Of a stretch of DNA of 28,901 nucleotides, positions 1 to 7,425 are shown piece after piece. The position numbers were made by a program, and so were the translations under genes. The notes below the pieces were generated by a model. The model searched no databases. It was not told the DNA's origin and was given only the letters and a program-made list of their open reading frames with translations. The DNA is from DASPLH01 sp035627675 (GTDB taxonomy: Bacteria; Acidobacteriota; Terriglobia; Terriglobales; Acidobacteriaceae), in the NCBI GenBank assembly GCA_035627675.1, contig DASPLH010000084.1:1-28901 (forward strand), written 5' to 3'. How positions within the stretch are numbered: the first letter of the stretch is position 1; every line of letters begins with the position of its first letter.

Positions 1-156
1 GCGATGGGCATTCCTGGCCAGGACGACGATTGCCATGAGACAGGCGGCGTTCCAGGCGACGTACCACGGCCAGTGCTCCACGCGGCCGGCGCGCACCAGC
101 ACGAGCAAGGTGAGTGCGACATGCACGGCGGCGTAGATACGGTCGGACAGGTTCAC
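1..156 (-). CDS. N-terminal fragment of a membrane protein (gene runs off the window)
   Basis: Only the first 52 codons are present; the gene continues beyond base 1. The start is a GTG at 156-154, chosen because no ATG lies in frame upstream and a TACAAT -10-like box sits about 25 bases further upstream on the same strand. The visible protein is strongly hydrophobic: a short N-terminal stretch (NLSDRIYAAV), one probable membrane helix at about residues 9-21, a Trp-rich polar turn (EHWPWYVAWN), and a second helix at about residues 36-47. This layout resembles the N-terminus of acidobacterial integral membrane proteins such as PAP2-type phosphatases, but no diagnostic motif falls within the window, so the family is not assigned. 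It is divergent from the thiolase gene. Confidence 0.55.
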   Translation of the reverse strand, partial: MNLSDRIYAAVHVALTLLVLVRAGRVEHWPWYVAWNAACLMAIVVLARNAHR

Positions 157-181
157 AGACTTACATTCGATGCTGCCGCGG

Positions 182-187
182 ATTGTA
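182..187 (-). promoter_or_regulatory. -10-like element TACAAT for the leftward membrane-protein gene
   Basis: On the minus strand the sequence reads GCTACAAT (189-182), about 25 bases before the GTG start at 156. The same octamer precedes proS, the PBP gene and kdsC. No convincing -35 hexamer is visible, so this may be an extended -10 type promoter. Inference from position and recurrence only. Confidence 0.4.
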
Positions 188-317
188 GCCCCTGGTTTCG
201 ACCGCTTTGCTAGACTTTCTGGAATCGCCCGTGGAAGCGGCATGCTGTTGACGTGGGGTCAACGGCCGGCACGGGTCGCTCGCCCGCGCGGCTCGCGCCG
301 CGGCACCGGAGGAAATC

Positions 318-1505
318 TTGGCCCAGACAGACGTGTTCATCGTCTCTGCCGTTCGCACGCCCATCGGGAAGTTCGGAGGAGCGCTGGCTTCGCAAACCGC
401 CGCCGACTTGGGCACCGTGGCCGCCACGTGCGCGATGCAGCGTGCGGGCGTTGCTCCGGGGCAGGTGGAACAGACGATCTTCGGCAACGCACGGCAGGCC
501 GGCGGCGGTCCCAACCCGGCGCGGCAGGTCTCGATCCGGTCGGGCGTTCCGGAGACGGCGCCGGCTTTCACGGTCAACATGGCGTGCGCGTCCGGCATGA
601 AAGCGATCGCACTGGGACACGACGAGATTGCCAGCGGAAGCGCGGAATGCGTGCTCACCGGCGGCACGGAATCGATGTCGCGCCTGCCCTACTACCTCGA
701 AGGCGTGCGCTGGGGATACCGCATGGGGCACCAGGAACTCGTGGATGGAATGCACCGCGACGGATTCTTCTGCCCGATGTCGAAGCTGGTAATGGGCGAG
801 ACAGCCGAGGTCCTGGCCGAGCAGTACAAGATCACGCGCGAGGAGCAGGACGAGTTTGCGTACCAGTCGCAGCGCCGGGCGACGCAGGCGATCGAGTCAG
901 GACGCTTCGACTCGGAGATCGCTTCGGTGACCATCGAGACGAAGAAGGGGGCACAGCTCTTCGAGCGTGACGAACACGTCCTGGCCGACGCGAGCCTGGA
1001 GAAGATGGCGAAGCTGAGACCGGTCTTCTCCAGGGAAGGCACGATCACGGCCGGGAACGCCAGCGGCATCACCGACGGAGCCGCAGCCATCGTGCTCGCA
1101 AGCGAAGGCTTCGTGCGGAAGAACAACCTCAGGCCGTTGGCGCGGATTACCGGGTACTCCGCCGCGGGAGTCAGCCCGCGCGTCATGGGCATCGGCCCGG
1201 TGCCCGCCGTGCGCAAGATCGAAGAACGACTGGGGTTGAAACTCGCGGACTACGATCTTGTCGAACTGAACGAGGCATTCGCCGCGCAGGTGCTGGCCTG
1301 CGACCGCGAACTGCATTTCGACCGCGAACGCCTGAACGTCAACGGTGGTGCCATCGCCCTCGGACACCCCATCGGCTGCACCGGCACGCGAATCACGGTC
1401 ACGCTGCTGCATGAACTGCTTCGCCGCAAGGCCAGGCGCGGATTGGCAACGCTATGCGTCAGCGGCGGGATGGGAATGGCGCTGGCGATCGAAGCTGTGG
1501 ATTGA
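318..1505 (+). CDS. Acetyl-CoA C-acyltransferase (thiolase)
   Basis: 395-residue cytoplasmic thiolase, full length for the family. It catalyses reversible Claisen condensation or thiolytic cleavage of acyl-CoA, in acetoacetyl-CoA formation or the last step of beta-oxidation. All three catalytic residues are visible: nucleophile Cys90 in NMACASGM, His350 in GGAIALGHPIGCTG, and Cys380 in CVSGGMGMA. The N-terminal motif VSAVRTPIGKFGG is typical of acetyl-CoA acetyltransferases. The start is TTG at 318, supported by a GGAGGA ribosome site at 308-313 with suitable spacing. The gene stands alone between a divergent membrane-protein gene and the convergent ATL gene, so context does not say whether it serves ketone/PHB synthesis or fatty-acid degradation. 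Family assignment is very secure; acyl-chain specificity is not. Confidence 0.95.
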   Translation: MAQTDVFIVSAVRTPIGKFGGALASQTAADLGTVAATCAMQRAGVAPGQVEQTIFGNARQAGGGPNPARQVSIRSGVPETAPAFTVNMACASGMKAIALGHDEIASGSAECVLTGGTESMSRLPYYLEGVRWGYRMGHQELVDGMHRDGFFCPMSKLVMGETAEVLAEQYKITREEQDEFAYQSQRRATQAIESGRFDSEIASVTIETKKGAQLFERDEHVLADASLEKMAKLRPVFSREGTITAGNASGITDGAAAIVLASEGFVRKNNLRPLARITGYSAAGVSPRVMGIGPVPAVRKIEERLGLKLADYDLVELNEAFAAQVLACDRELHFDRERLNVNGGAIALGHPIGCTGTRITVTLLHELLRRKARRGLATLCVSGGMGMALAIEAVD

Positions 1506-1507
1506 GA

Positions 1508-1619
1508 TTCACCACAAAGGACACTAAGGGGGCACTAAGGAAGAGCTAGTCACCACAGAGGCACAGAGACACAGAGCAGTCGGAAGGTCTGGGTTTTCCT
1601 TTGTGTCCTTCGTGGTGAA
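1508..1619. repeat. Inverted copies of a dispersed 'CACCACRAAGGACACNAAGG' intergenic repeat
   Basis: A 22-base element at 1508-1529 is repeated in inverted orientation at 1598-1619; the copies differ at only two positions. Between them lies a related degenerate stretch rich in CACAGAG (1551-1576). The whole unit fills the gap between the convergent thiolase and ATL genes. Near-identical sequences recur in intergenic DNA of many environmental bacteria and give typical spurious translations such as TTKDTK or LCVSVPLW. No transposase is present. The copies could pair to a 20-bp stem on the transcript and may act as a bidirectional transcription end; that is inference. Confidence 0.75.
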
Positions 1620-1623
1620 GATT

Positions 1624-1971
1624 TCAGCGTCGTCTCACCGATCTCTTTTTCTTTGGACGGAAGAAGCGGAAGTGGTGCTTCTCCATGTCCACCTTCAAAC
1701 CCTTGAACTGCACACCTTCGGACCGGAGGCGCATGCGCTGTTCGAAGCCTGACTCGCCGCTCAACAGTATCTTCCCTTCGGCTCCGACCACCCTTTGCCA
1801 TGGAACGCCGGTGGAGCCATTGAGAGCCCACGCGACCTGCCGCGCGTAGCCGGGGTATCCAGCCGCGTAAGCGACATCACCATAGGTGGCTACCTTGCCG
1901 CGCGGAATGCGTCGCACCTGCGCGAGGAAGTCGCGGAACATGTTGTTCGAGGAGGGCGGCTTTCGAGGCAC
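1624..1971 (-). CDS. Alkyltransferase-like protein (ATL, MGMT family without reactive Cys)
   Basis: 115 residues, the size of a single MGMT DNA-binding domain. The winged-helix part is clear: VRRIPRGKVATYGDVA at about 20-35, then RQVAWAL at 44-50 containing the residue equivalent to the nucleotide-flipping Arg. The MGMT active-site motif PCHRV is replaced by PWQRV, with Trp58 where the alkyl-accepting Cys should be. That is the defining feature of ATL proteins (as in E. coli YbaZ), which bind O6-alkylguanine and recruit nucleotide excision repair instead of removing the alkyl group. The C-terminus is unusually basic (RPKKKRSVRRR). The GTG at 1971 is taken as start; an ATG at 1941 (residue 11) is the alternative, and neither has a strong ribosome site. 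Confidence 0.88.
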   Translation of the reverse strand: MPRKPPSSNNMFRDFLAQVRRIPRGKVATYGDVAYAAGYPGYARQVAWALNGSTGVPWQRVVGAEGKILLSGESGFEQRMRLRSEGVQFKGLKVDMEKHHFRFFRPKKKRSVRRR

Positions 1972-1982
1972 GCGGAGAGTAT

Positions 1983-2168
1983 AGCTTCTAAGCTGCTAAG
2001 CGACTGAGCTACTGAGGTACTGAGCGGCTGGACCTCGTGCATCCGCGGGGCACAAAAGAAGCCGCTGCATTAGTGCGGAGGACAGCGCAGCACCTCAACC
2101 ATTCAGCACCTCCAGCACCTCAGCACCTCAGAAGCTTAGCGCCTTAGCAGCTTAGTAGCTCAGCAGCT
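1983..2168. repeat. Two inverted arrays of an 8-bp repeat
   Basis: The left array (1983-2030) is six octamers in perfect register, AGCTTCTA, AGCTGCTA, AGCGACTG, AGCTACTG, AGGTACTG, AGCGGCTG (consensus AGSNNCTR). The right array (2113-2168) is seven octamers in register, CAGCACCT twice, CAGAAGCT, TAGCGCCT, TAGCAGCT, TAGTAGCT, CAGCAGCT, which is the reverse complement of the left consensus. Partial units flank the right array (2088-2112 and 2169-2181). The spacer 2031-2087 is unrelated. The element fills the region between the divergent ATL and proS genes, just before the proS -10 box. Confidence 0.85.
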
Positions 2169-2194
2169 AACACCTCAGCAGCGACTCCGATTGC

Positions 2195-2200
2195 TACAAT
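2195..2200 (+). promoter_or_regulatory. -10-like element TACAAT upstream of proS
   Basis: Part of the octamer GCTACAAT (2193-2200), lying 61 bases before the proS ATG and immediately after the 8-bp repeat array. No good -35 hexamer is visible because that position lies in the repeat array. Supported by recurrence of the octamer before other genes here. Confidence 0.45.
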
Positions 2201-2261
2201 GATGTTTTCCCGCCTGCGCGTCTTCGCCGTTCCATTTCGTCAGGCATAGGACTGATCGCTC

Positions 2262-4034
2262 ATGCATCGCTGGTCTCAGCTCTTCATTCCCACGCTCCGT
2301 GAAGCCCCGGCTGACGCCGAGGTGGCAAGCCACAAGTTCCTCGTCCGCGCCGGATACATTCGCCAGCTTTCTGCCGGTATCTACTCGTATCTCTTCCTCG
2401 GCCAGCGTGCCGTGCTGAAGATCACGGATATCGTCCGCGAGGAGATGGACAAGATCGGCCAGGAGTTTTTCCTTCCCGCGCTGCATCCTCGCGAGGTATG
2501 GGAAGCCAGCGGCCGCTGGAGCGTGATGGGCGACAACATGTTCCGCCTCAAGGACCGCAAGGGCGCGGACCTGTGCCTCGGCATGACGCACGAAGAGATC
2601 ATGACCGACATCGCGCGCAAGGAACTGCGCAGTTACAAGCAGCTTCCGCAGATCTGGTACCAGATCCAGACGAAGTTCCGCGACGAGCCGCGTCCGAAGT
2701 CGGGCCTGCTGCGCGTGCGCCAGTTCACGATGAAGGACTCGTATTCCTTCGACATCGACAAAGCCGGTCTGGACAAGAGCTTCGACCTGCATGACGCCGT
2801 TTACCGCCGGATTTTCACGCGTTGCGGACTGAAGTTCGTCGCCGTTGAGGCGCACTCAGGTTCGATGGGCGGCTCCGAGTCTCGCGAGTTCATGGTCTAT
2901 ACGGATGCCGGCGAGGATCTGGTCGCGAGTTGCGAGCAGTGCGGCTACGCCGCCAATCTTGAAAAGGCCACCTCCAGGCTCGAGGCGGTGGAAGAACTTG
3001 CGGCCACCAACGGCGGCCAGCCCGAGCTGGTCCACACGCCCGGCCAGAAGACCATCGAGGACGTTGCAAAGTTCCTCGGCATCTCGCCGAAAAACAACCT
3101 GAAGACCCTGGCGTACATGATCGTCTCCACGGACGCGAAGGGCGCGGCTACCAACCGTCCGCTGGTCGTCCTGATGCGCGGAGACCATCAACTCAATGAA
3201 GCCAAGCTCGGAGGCGTGATCGGCGGAGCCGAAGTGCGCCCGATGCATGAAGAAGAGATCGTGAAGTTTTTCGGTTCTCCCGCGGGCTACCTCGGACCGA
3301 TCGGCATCGATTGGGCGACCGACAAGTGGGCGACCGACTCGAAGCCTGTCCTGTTGCTCGACGAAGCTCTGCGCGGGCGCACGAACATGGTGGGCGGCGC
3401 CAACCAGCAGGAGTATCACTTCCGCAACCTGACGCCCGGCGGCAACTTCCAGCCCAGCGCGTATGCCGACCTGCGCAACGTGCAGGAGGGCGAGCCGTGC
3501 CCCGCCTGCGGCGCTCCGCTGAAGCTTGGGAAGACCGTGGAGATCGGTCACATCTTCAAGCTCGGTTACAAGTACTCGGAATCGATGGGCGCGCGGGTTC
3601 TCGACAAGGACGGCAAGGAAGTCACGCCGATCATGGGCAGCTACGGCATCGGCATCGAGCGCATCCTGACCTCCTGCATCGAGCAGAGCCACGACGAGAA
3701 CGGCTTCTGGCTGCCTCCGGCGATCGCTCCGTTCCAGGTTGTCGTGGTCCCGACCAACGTGGCCGATGCGAACATCTCCAAGGCCGCCCAGGAGATCGCC
3801 GAAGCGCTGGAGAAGGCCGGATACGACGTCATTCTCGACGATCGCGACGAGCGCGCCGGGGTGAAGTTCAAGGACGCCGACCTGGTGGGCATTCCCTACC
3901 GCGTCAACGTCGGGAAGAAGCTTGCCGAGGGCAAAGTTGAGGTAGTTCGCCGGTCGACACGGGAGAGTGTCGATGCTACTATCGCGTCAATTCCAGAGCT
4001 GGTAGGAAAGTTTGTTGCGGAGGAGACGCGGTAG
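2262..4034 (+). CDS. proS: Prolyl-tRNA synthetase (bacterial type with editing domain)
   Basis: 590-residue class II aminoacyl-tRNA synthetase that charges tRNA-Pro. The N-terminus (MHRWSQLFIPTLREAP) and the catalytic-core signatures, including GMTHEE at 108-113 and LRVRQFTMKDSYSF, are those of bacterial ProS. An insertion of about 180 residues after the first catalytic half, carrying TLAYMIV, LMRGDHQLNEAKL and GYLGPIG, matches the INS editing domain that clears Ala-tRNA-Pro. Motif 3 is MGSYGIGIERIL, and the C-terminal anticodon-binding domain follows (VVVPTNVAD to the end). A CxxC pair (CPACG) precedes motif 3. The ATG at 2262 is the only sensible start, with a weak AGGA site ten bases upstream. 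It is followed after a short gap by a small membrane-protein gene, probably co-transcribed. Confidence 0.97.
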   Translation: MHRWSQLFIPTLREAPADAEVASHKFLVRAGYIRQLSAGIYSYLFLGQRAVLKITDIVREEMDKIGQEFFLPALHPREVWEASGRWSVMGDNMFRLKDRKGADLCLGMTHEEIMTDIARKELRSYKQLPQIWYQIQTKFRDEPRPKSGLLRVRQFTMKDSYSFDIDKAGLDKSFDLHDAVYRRIFTRCGLKFVAVEAHSGSMGGSESREFMVYTDAGEDLVASCEQCGYAANLEKATSRLEAVEELAATNGGQPELVHTPGQKTIEDVAKFLGISPKNNLKTLAYMIVSTDAKGAATNRPLVVLMRGDHQLNEAKLGGVIGGAEVRPMHEEEIVKFFGSPAGYLGPIGIDWATDKWATDSKPVLLLDEALRGRTNMVGGANQQEYHFRNLTPGGNFQPSAYADLRNVQEGEPCPACGAPLKLGKTVEIGHIFKLGYKYSESMGARVLDKDGKEVTPIMGSYGIGIERILTSCIEQSHDENGFWLPPAIAPFQVVVVPTNVADANISKAAQEIAEALEKAGYDVILDDRDERAGVKFKDADLVGIPYRVNVGKKLAEGKVEVVRRSTRESVDATIASIPELVGKFVAEETR

Positions 4035-4069
4035 GGGCCGCCGCAGTGTGCCCGTACCCGAAAGGCGGC

Positions 4070-4414
4070 ATGAAGCAAATCAGAGCACTCGTCGGACTGT
4101 TGGTTGTGATCGGGGCCTTCTATCTGGCATGGCAAGTCTTTCCGGCCTACTACGCCAACTACGCCTTCCAGGACTACCTCGAGAACCAGGCCCGGATCGA
4201 GAGCTACGCCGAGAACCGCAGCGATATGGACGTGGCCGATGCCGTGGCGCTGAAAGCCCAGGAACTGGAGATCCCGCTGACGGCCCAGCAGATCCATGTC
4301 GAGCGGGTGGGCAAGGAATTGACCATCTGGGCGGAATACACGGTGCAGATCAATCTGCCGGGGTATCCGCTCGAGCTGAACTTCCGACCCGGAACCAAGA
4401 ACAAGAAGATCTAG
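4070..4414 (+). CDS. Small membrane-anchored protein, DUF4845-like
   Basis: 114 residues with one N-terminal membrane helix at about residues 6-24 (ALVGLLVVIGAFYLAWQVFP), followed by a small extracytoplasmic domain. The pattern of a charged N-terminus, one helix, a helical segment and then beta-strand-like sequence (LTIWAEYTVQINLPGYPLELNF) recalls DUF4845 proteins, which are pilin-like or envelope-associated; the match is by eye and weak. The ATG at 4070 is preferred over a GTG at 4046 because AAAGGCGG lies directly before it. It starts 35 bases after proS ends, so it is probably in the same transcript. No function can be stated. Confidence 0.7.
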   Translation: MKQIRALVGLLVVIGAFYLAWQVFPAYYANYAFQDYLENQARIESYAENRSDMDVADAVALKAQELEIPLTAQQIHVERVGKELTIWAEYTVQINLPGYPLELNFRPGTKNKKI

Positions 4415-4456
4415 GGCACAGCCCGCCAGCGGTCCCTGTGCTGGGGCAGTTCCGCG

Positions 4457-4492
4457 AAAGGCGCCCATAAGCCGGGCGCCTTTGCCCGGCTT
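4457..4492 (+). terminator. Overlapping GC-rich hairpins after the proS operon, probable terminator
   Basis: A perfect 10-bp stem pairs 4457-4466 with 4474-4483 around a 7-base loop. A second perfect 9-bp stem pairs 4469-4477 with 4484-4492 around a 6-base loop. They share bases and cannot form together. Only short T runs follow, so termination efficiency is uncertain. The remainder of the 292-base gap up to the PBP gene holds a TACAAT box at 4551 and no other feature I can support. Confidence 0.5.
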
Positions 4493-4550
4493 GCGCGCGG
4501 GTACGGCAACTTTTGAACTGCTCTGGCTGGCGCGGGCCTTCTCCTCTCGC

Positions 4551-4556
4551 TACAAT
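4551..4556 (+). promoter_or_regulatory. -10-like element TACAAT upstream of the PBP gene
   Basis: Part of GCTACAAT (4549-4556), about 150 bases before the PBP start, implying a long leader. A -35 hexamer is not recognisable. Recurrence of the octamer before several genes is the main support. Confidence 0.4.
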
Positions 4557-4706
4557 AGGGCTCTCTGGCCGATGCGCTGCCAAGCGGCAGCCATACCGCT
4601 CCGTCGACATTGCTGCACTCCTCACTTCGTCTAATGGTCTGGGCGTTGTCAGCCCGGAACTTGGCATTGAAACGTAGAGTCCAAGAGCGGCATCTCTGAT
4701 ACTGAA

Positions 4707-7334
4707 GTGGCTATCAAACTGAAAATCCCGCGCAATCGGTTTACTGCTCCGGCCGCAAGCCGTCGAGCCGGCATGGTGCGAATCGCAGTCGCATCGGCGA
4801 TCGCACTTTCCGTCCTTTTCCTGGCCGTCTTCTCGTACTACTACGTTAAGTACGACCGGATCATCGACCGCCGGATGCGCGGGCAGATCTTCAACACGTC
4901 GGCCAAAATTTACGCCCGCCCTCGGGTGGTGCGGATCGGCGACCGGATAGGGGTCGAACAGATCGCCACCGAGCTCCGCCGCGCGGGATACGTGGACCGG
5001 AGCGCGGGCATAGACTCCCAGATGGGCACCTTCAAGACCGGGCGCGGCGCGATCGAGATCTATCCCGGCCCCGAGTCGTACCACAGCCCCGACGGCGCCG
5101 TGATTCGCACCGGCGGCGGGTCGCAGATCGAAGCCATCACCTCGGCCAACGGCGAGCCGCTGGACGGCTATGAACTCGAGCCGCAACTAGTCACCGCCCT
5201 TTTCGAAGGCCAGGACCGCACCAAGCGCCAGATCGTGCGCTTCGAGGACCTGCCGAAGGTAATGGTGGATGCCGTCCTCGCCATCGAGGACCGGCGCTTC
5301 TTTCAGCACAGCGGCGTCAACTACTTCCGCCTGGCCAAGGCGGCCTACATCGACATCACACGCGGCGGCAAGGAGCAGGGCGGCTCAACGCTGACCATGC
5401 AGATCGCCCGCGGATTCTTCCTGTCACCCGAAAAGAAGATCAAGCGCAAGCTGACCGAGATGCTCATCGCCATCGAGCTTGAGCAGAAATTCACCAAGCA
5501 GCAGATCTTCGAGCTGTACGCGAACCAGATCTACATGGGCCAGCGCGGGTCGTTCTCCATCCACGGGCTGGCGGAGGCTTCGCGCTCCTATTTCGGCAAG
5601 GACATCAAGAGCCTGACGCTGCCCGAGGCGGCGACGCTGGCCGGGATGATCCAGTCTCCCAACATCCTGAACCCGTACAAGCGACCCGACCGCGTGACCG
5701 AGCGCCGCAATGTAGTGCTGGAGTCCATGGTGGAAACCGGGACGATCACGCGAGAGGAGTGCGACCGGGCCAAAGCCACTGGGCTGAAGCTCGCGCCTCC
5801 GAACGTTGAGGCCAGCGACGCTCCGTACTTCGTCGATCTGGTGAAGGACACGCTGAACGGCCGCTACAGCGAACGCGACCTGAACGAGAACGCGTACCGC
5901 ATCTACACGACGATCGATCCCGAGCTCCAGCACGCCGCCGCCGAGGCTGTGCAGGTCGGAATGGACCTGGTGGACGAACAGGTGCGCAAGCAGCGGCTCC
6001 GCCGCAAGAAGGTTGGCAAGGGCAAGAACGCCAAGGTCGAGCAGGTTGAGGCGCCCGGGCCGGTCCCGCAGGTCGCGCTCGTGGCGCTGGACCCGCATAC
6101 GGGCGATGTCCTCGCCCTGGTCGGCGGACGCAACTACGGTTTTTCGCAGCTCAACCACGCCACGGCCAAGCGCCCGACCGGTTCGATCTTCAAACCGTTC
6201 GTGTTCGCGGCAGCGCTGAACACGAGCATCGGAGACGCGACGGAGAACGCCTTTACACCGGCGTCCCTCATCGACGACTCGCCGACCACCTTCGTTTACG
6301 GTGATCAGGTGTACGAGCCGCGCAACTACCAGAACGAGTATCACGGCCAGGTGACAGCCCGCTTCGCCATGCAGAAATCGCTGAACAATGCGACGGTGAA
6401 GCTGGCCGAGACCGTCGGCTACGACAAGGTAGTCGAACTCGCTCGCGCCGCGGGTATCACGTCGGTGAAGGCCACTCCGGCGATGGCCTTGGGAGCCTAC
6501 GACGCAAGCCCGCTGGAAATGGCGGGAGCCTACACGGTGTTCGCCAACAGCGGCACGCGTGTGGACCCGATCATGGTGCGCTCGGTGCGCACTGCCCAGG
6601 GCGAAGTCGTCGAGGATTTCCGAAACGGGACGCGCCCGGTGCTCGATCCGCGCGTGACGTACGTCCTGACCAACATGATGCAGGCGGTGGTGAACCACGG
6701 CACCGGCTACAACGTCCGTGCCCGGGGCTTCAACGCTCCAGCCGCCGGCAAGACGGGTACGTCACACGACGCCTGGTTTGCGGGATATACGACGAACCTG
6801 CTCTGCATCGTCTGGGTCGGCTACGACGATTACAGCGACCTGAAGTTGAGCGGCGGAACCACGGCTGCGCCCATCTGGGCGGAGTTCATGAAGCGCGCCG
6901 TCGCTCTGCCGCAGTACAAGAGTCCGGGGGACTTCCCGCAGCCCTCCGGCGTGGTTGACGTGCAGCTCGACAAGGCTACGAACCTGCTGGCCACGGCTTC
7001 GTGCCCGGATGACTACAACGCCGCGTTCATCGCCGGCACCGAGCCGAAGATGACCTGCGACCAGGCGAATCCCAATTTCTTCCAGCGCATCCTCGGCATG
7101 GGACCGTCCGCGCCGGTTCCCCCGGTGATCAATGGCCCGGCACAGGTCATTCCGCCCGGAGCCCGGCCGGCGGCACAATCGGCATCCGCTCCGGGAGAGC
7201 CGGTTCCCGCTCCGGGACAGCCCGCTCCGGAGAAGAAGAAGGGCTTCTGGGGCAAGTTCATCGGCGCACTCAAGGGAGAGTCGGGCGACAAGAAGCCCGA
7301 GCAGCAGAAAGCTAACAATCCGCCCCCTCCGTAG
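4707..7334 (+). CDS. Bifunctional penicillin-binding protein, class A (PBP1B-like)
   Basis: 875-residue inner-membrane enzyme that polymerises lipid II and cross-links peptidoglycan. In order: short basic cytoplasmic tail; membrane helix at about 24-46; UB2H-like domain at about 65-150 (AKIYARPRVV...IATELRRAGY), a mark of PBP1B-type proteins; GT51 glycosyltransferase with catalytic Glu194 in IEDRRFF, then GGSTLTMQIAR and KRKLTEMLIAIELE; transpeptidase with Ser493-x-x-Lys496 (SIFK), SLN at 558-560 and KTG at 682-684. All catalytic motifs are intact. An insertion of basic residues (RRKKVGKGKNAK, about 430) precedes the transpeptidase. The C-terminal 90 residues are Pro/Ala-rich and Lys-rich, likely disordered. 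The start is GTG at 4707; no strong ribosome site is seen, so the exact start is less certain. The two TPR genes downstream may belong to the same transcript. Confidence 0.95.
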   Translation: MAIKLKIPRNRFTAPAASRRAGMVRIAVASAIALSVLFLAVFSYYYVKYDRIIDRRMRGQIFNTSAKIYARPRVVRIGDRIGVEQIATELRRAGYVDRSAGIDSQMGTFKTGRGAIEIYPGPESYHSPDGAVIRTGGGSQIEAITSANGEPLDGYELEPQLVTALFEGQDRTKRQIVRFEDLPKVMVDAVLAIEDRRFFQHSGVNYFRLAKAAYIDITRGGKEQGGSTLTMQIARGFFLSPEKKIKRKLTEMLIAIELEQKFTKQQIFELYANQIYMGQRGSFSIHGLAEASRSYFGKDIKSLTLPEAATLAGMIQSPNILNPYKRPDRVTERRNVVLESMVETGTITREECDRAKATGLKLAPPNVEASDAPYFVDLVKDTLNGRYSERDLNENAYRIYTTIDPELQHAAAEAVQVGMDLVDEQVRKQRLRRKKVGKGKNAKVEQVEAPGPVPQVALVALDPHTGDVLALVGGRNYGFSQLNHATAKRPTGSIFKPFVFAAALNTSIGDATENAFTPASLIDDSPTTFVYGDQVYEPRNYQNEYHGQVTARFAMQKSLNNATVKLAETVGYDKVVELARAAGITSVKATPAMALGAYDASPLEMAGAYTVFANSGTRVDPIMVRSVRTAQGEVVEDFRNGTRPVLDPRVTYVLTNMMQAVVNHGTGYNVRARGFNAPAAGKTGTSHDAWFAGYTTNLLCIVWVGYDDYSDLKLSGGTTAAPIWAEFMKRAVALPQYKSPGDFPQPSGVVDVQLDKATNLLATASCPDDYNAAFIAGTEPKMTCDQANPNFFQRILGMGPSAPVPPVINGPAQVIPPGARPAAQSASAPGEPVPAPGQPAPEKKKGFWGKFIGALKGESGDKKPEQQKANNPPPP

Positions 7335-7359
7335 GTCTAATATGGCGTGAGCCAGAGTC

Positions 7360-7407
7360 GGCGACGGAACGGGTTCAAAACCCGCAGTTCGCAGTACAAA
7401 GGTCGCC
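7360..7407 (+). promoter_or_regulatory. Structured leader before the first TPR gene
   Basis: GGCGAC (7360-7365) can pair with GTCGCC (7402-7407), enclosing a hairpin CGGGTT/AACCCG (7370-7375 with 7379-7384). Just downstream, the G-rich ribosome site before the ATG at 7426 is followed by GGATCCCTCC, which could pair with it. A small translational control element is possible; this is inference from base pairing only. Confidence 0.3.
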
Positions 7408-7425
7408 GTCAAGGGGGATCCCTCC

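Noticed and set aside
1983..2168. Possible CRISPR array
   Set aside because: Units are 8 bases, directly adjacent without unique spacers, and no cas genes are present.
2856..3692. 278-codon minus-strand frame within proS
   Set aside because: Shadow of the proS frame with no recognisable features.
4046..4069. GTG start at 4046 for the small membrane protein
   Set aside because: AAAGGCGG directly before the ATG at 4070 is a better ribosome site and the extension adds only eight residues of no clear meaning.
5424..6698. Open frame antisense to the PBP gene (424 codons, minus strand)
   Set aside because: Mirror of the PBP codons; no domain, no ribosome site, and the plus frame carries all PBP motifs.
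7351..7410. tRNA-like fold (GGTTCAAAACCC) before the first TPR gene
   Set aside because: Only one tRNA-like arm can form; there is no acceptor stem or anticodon arm.
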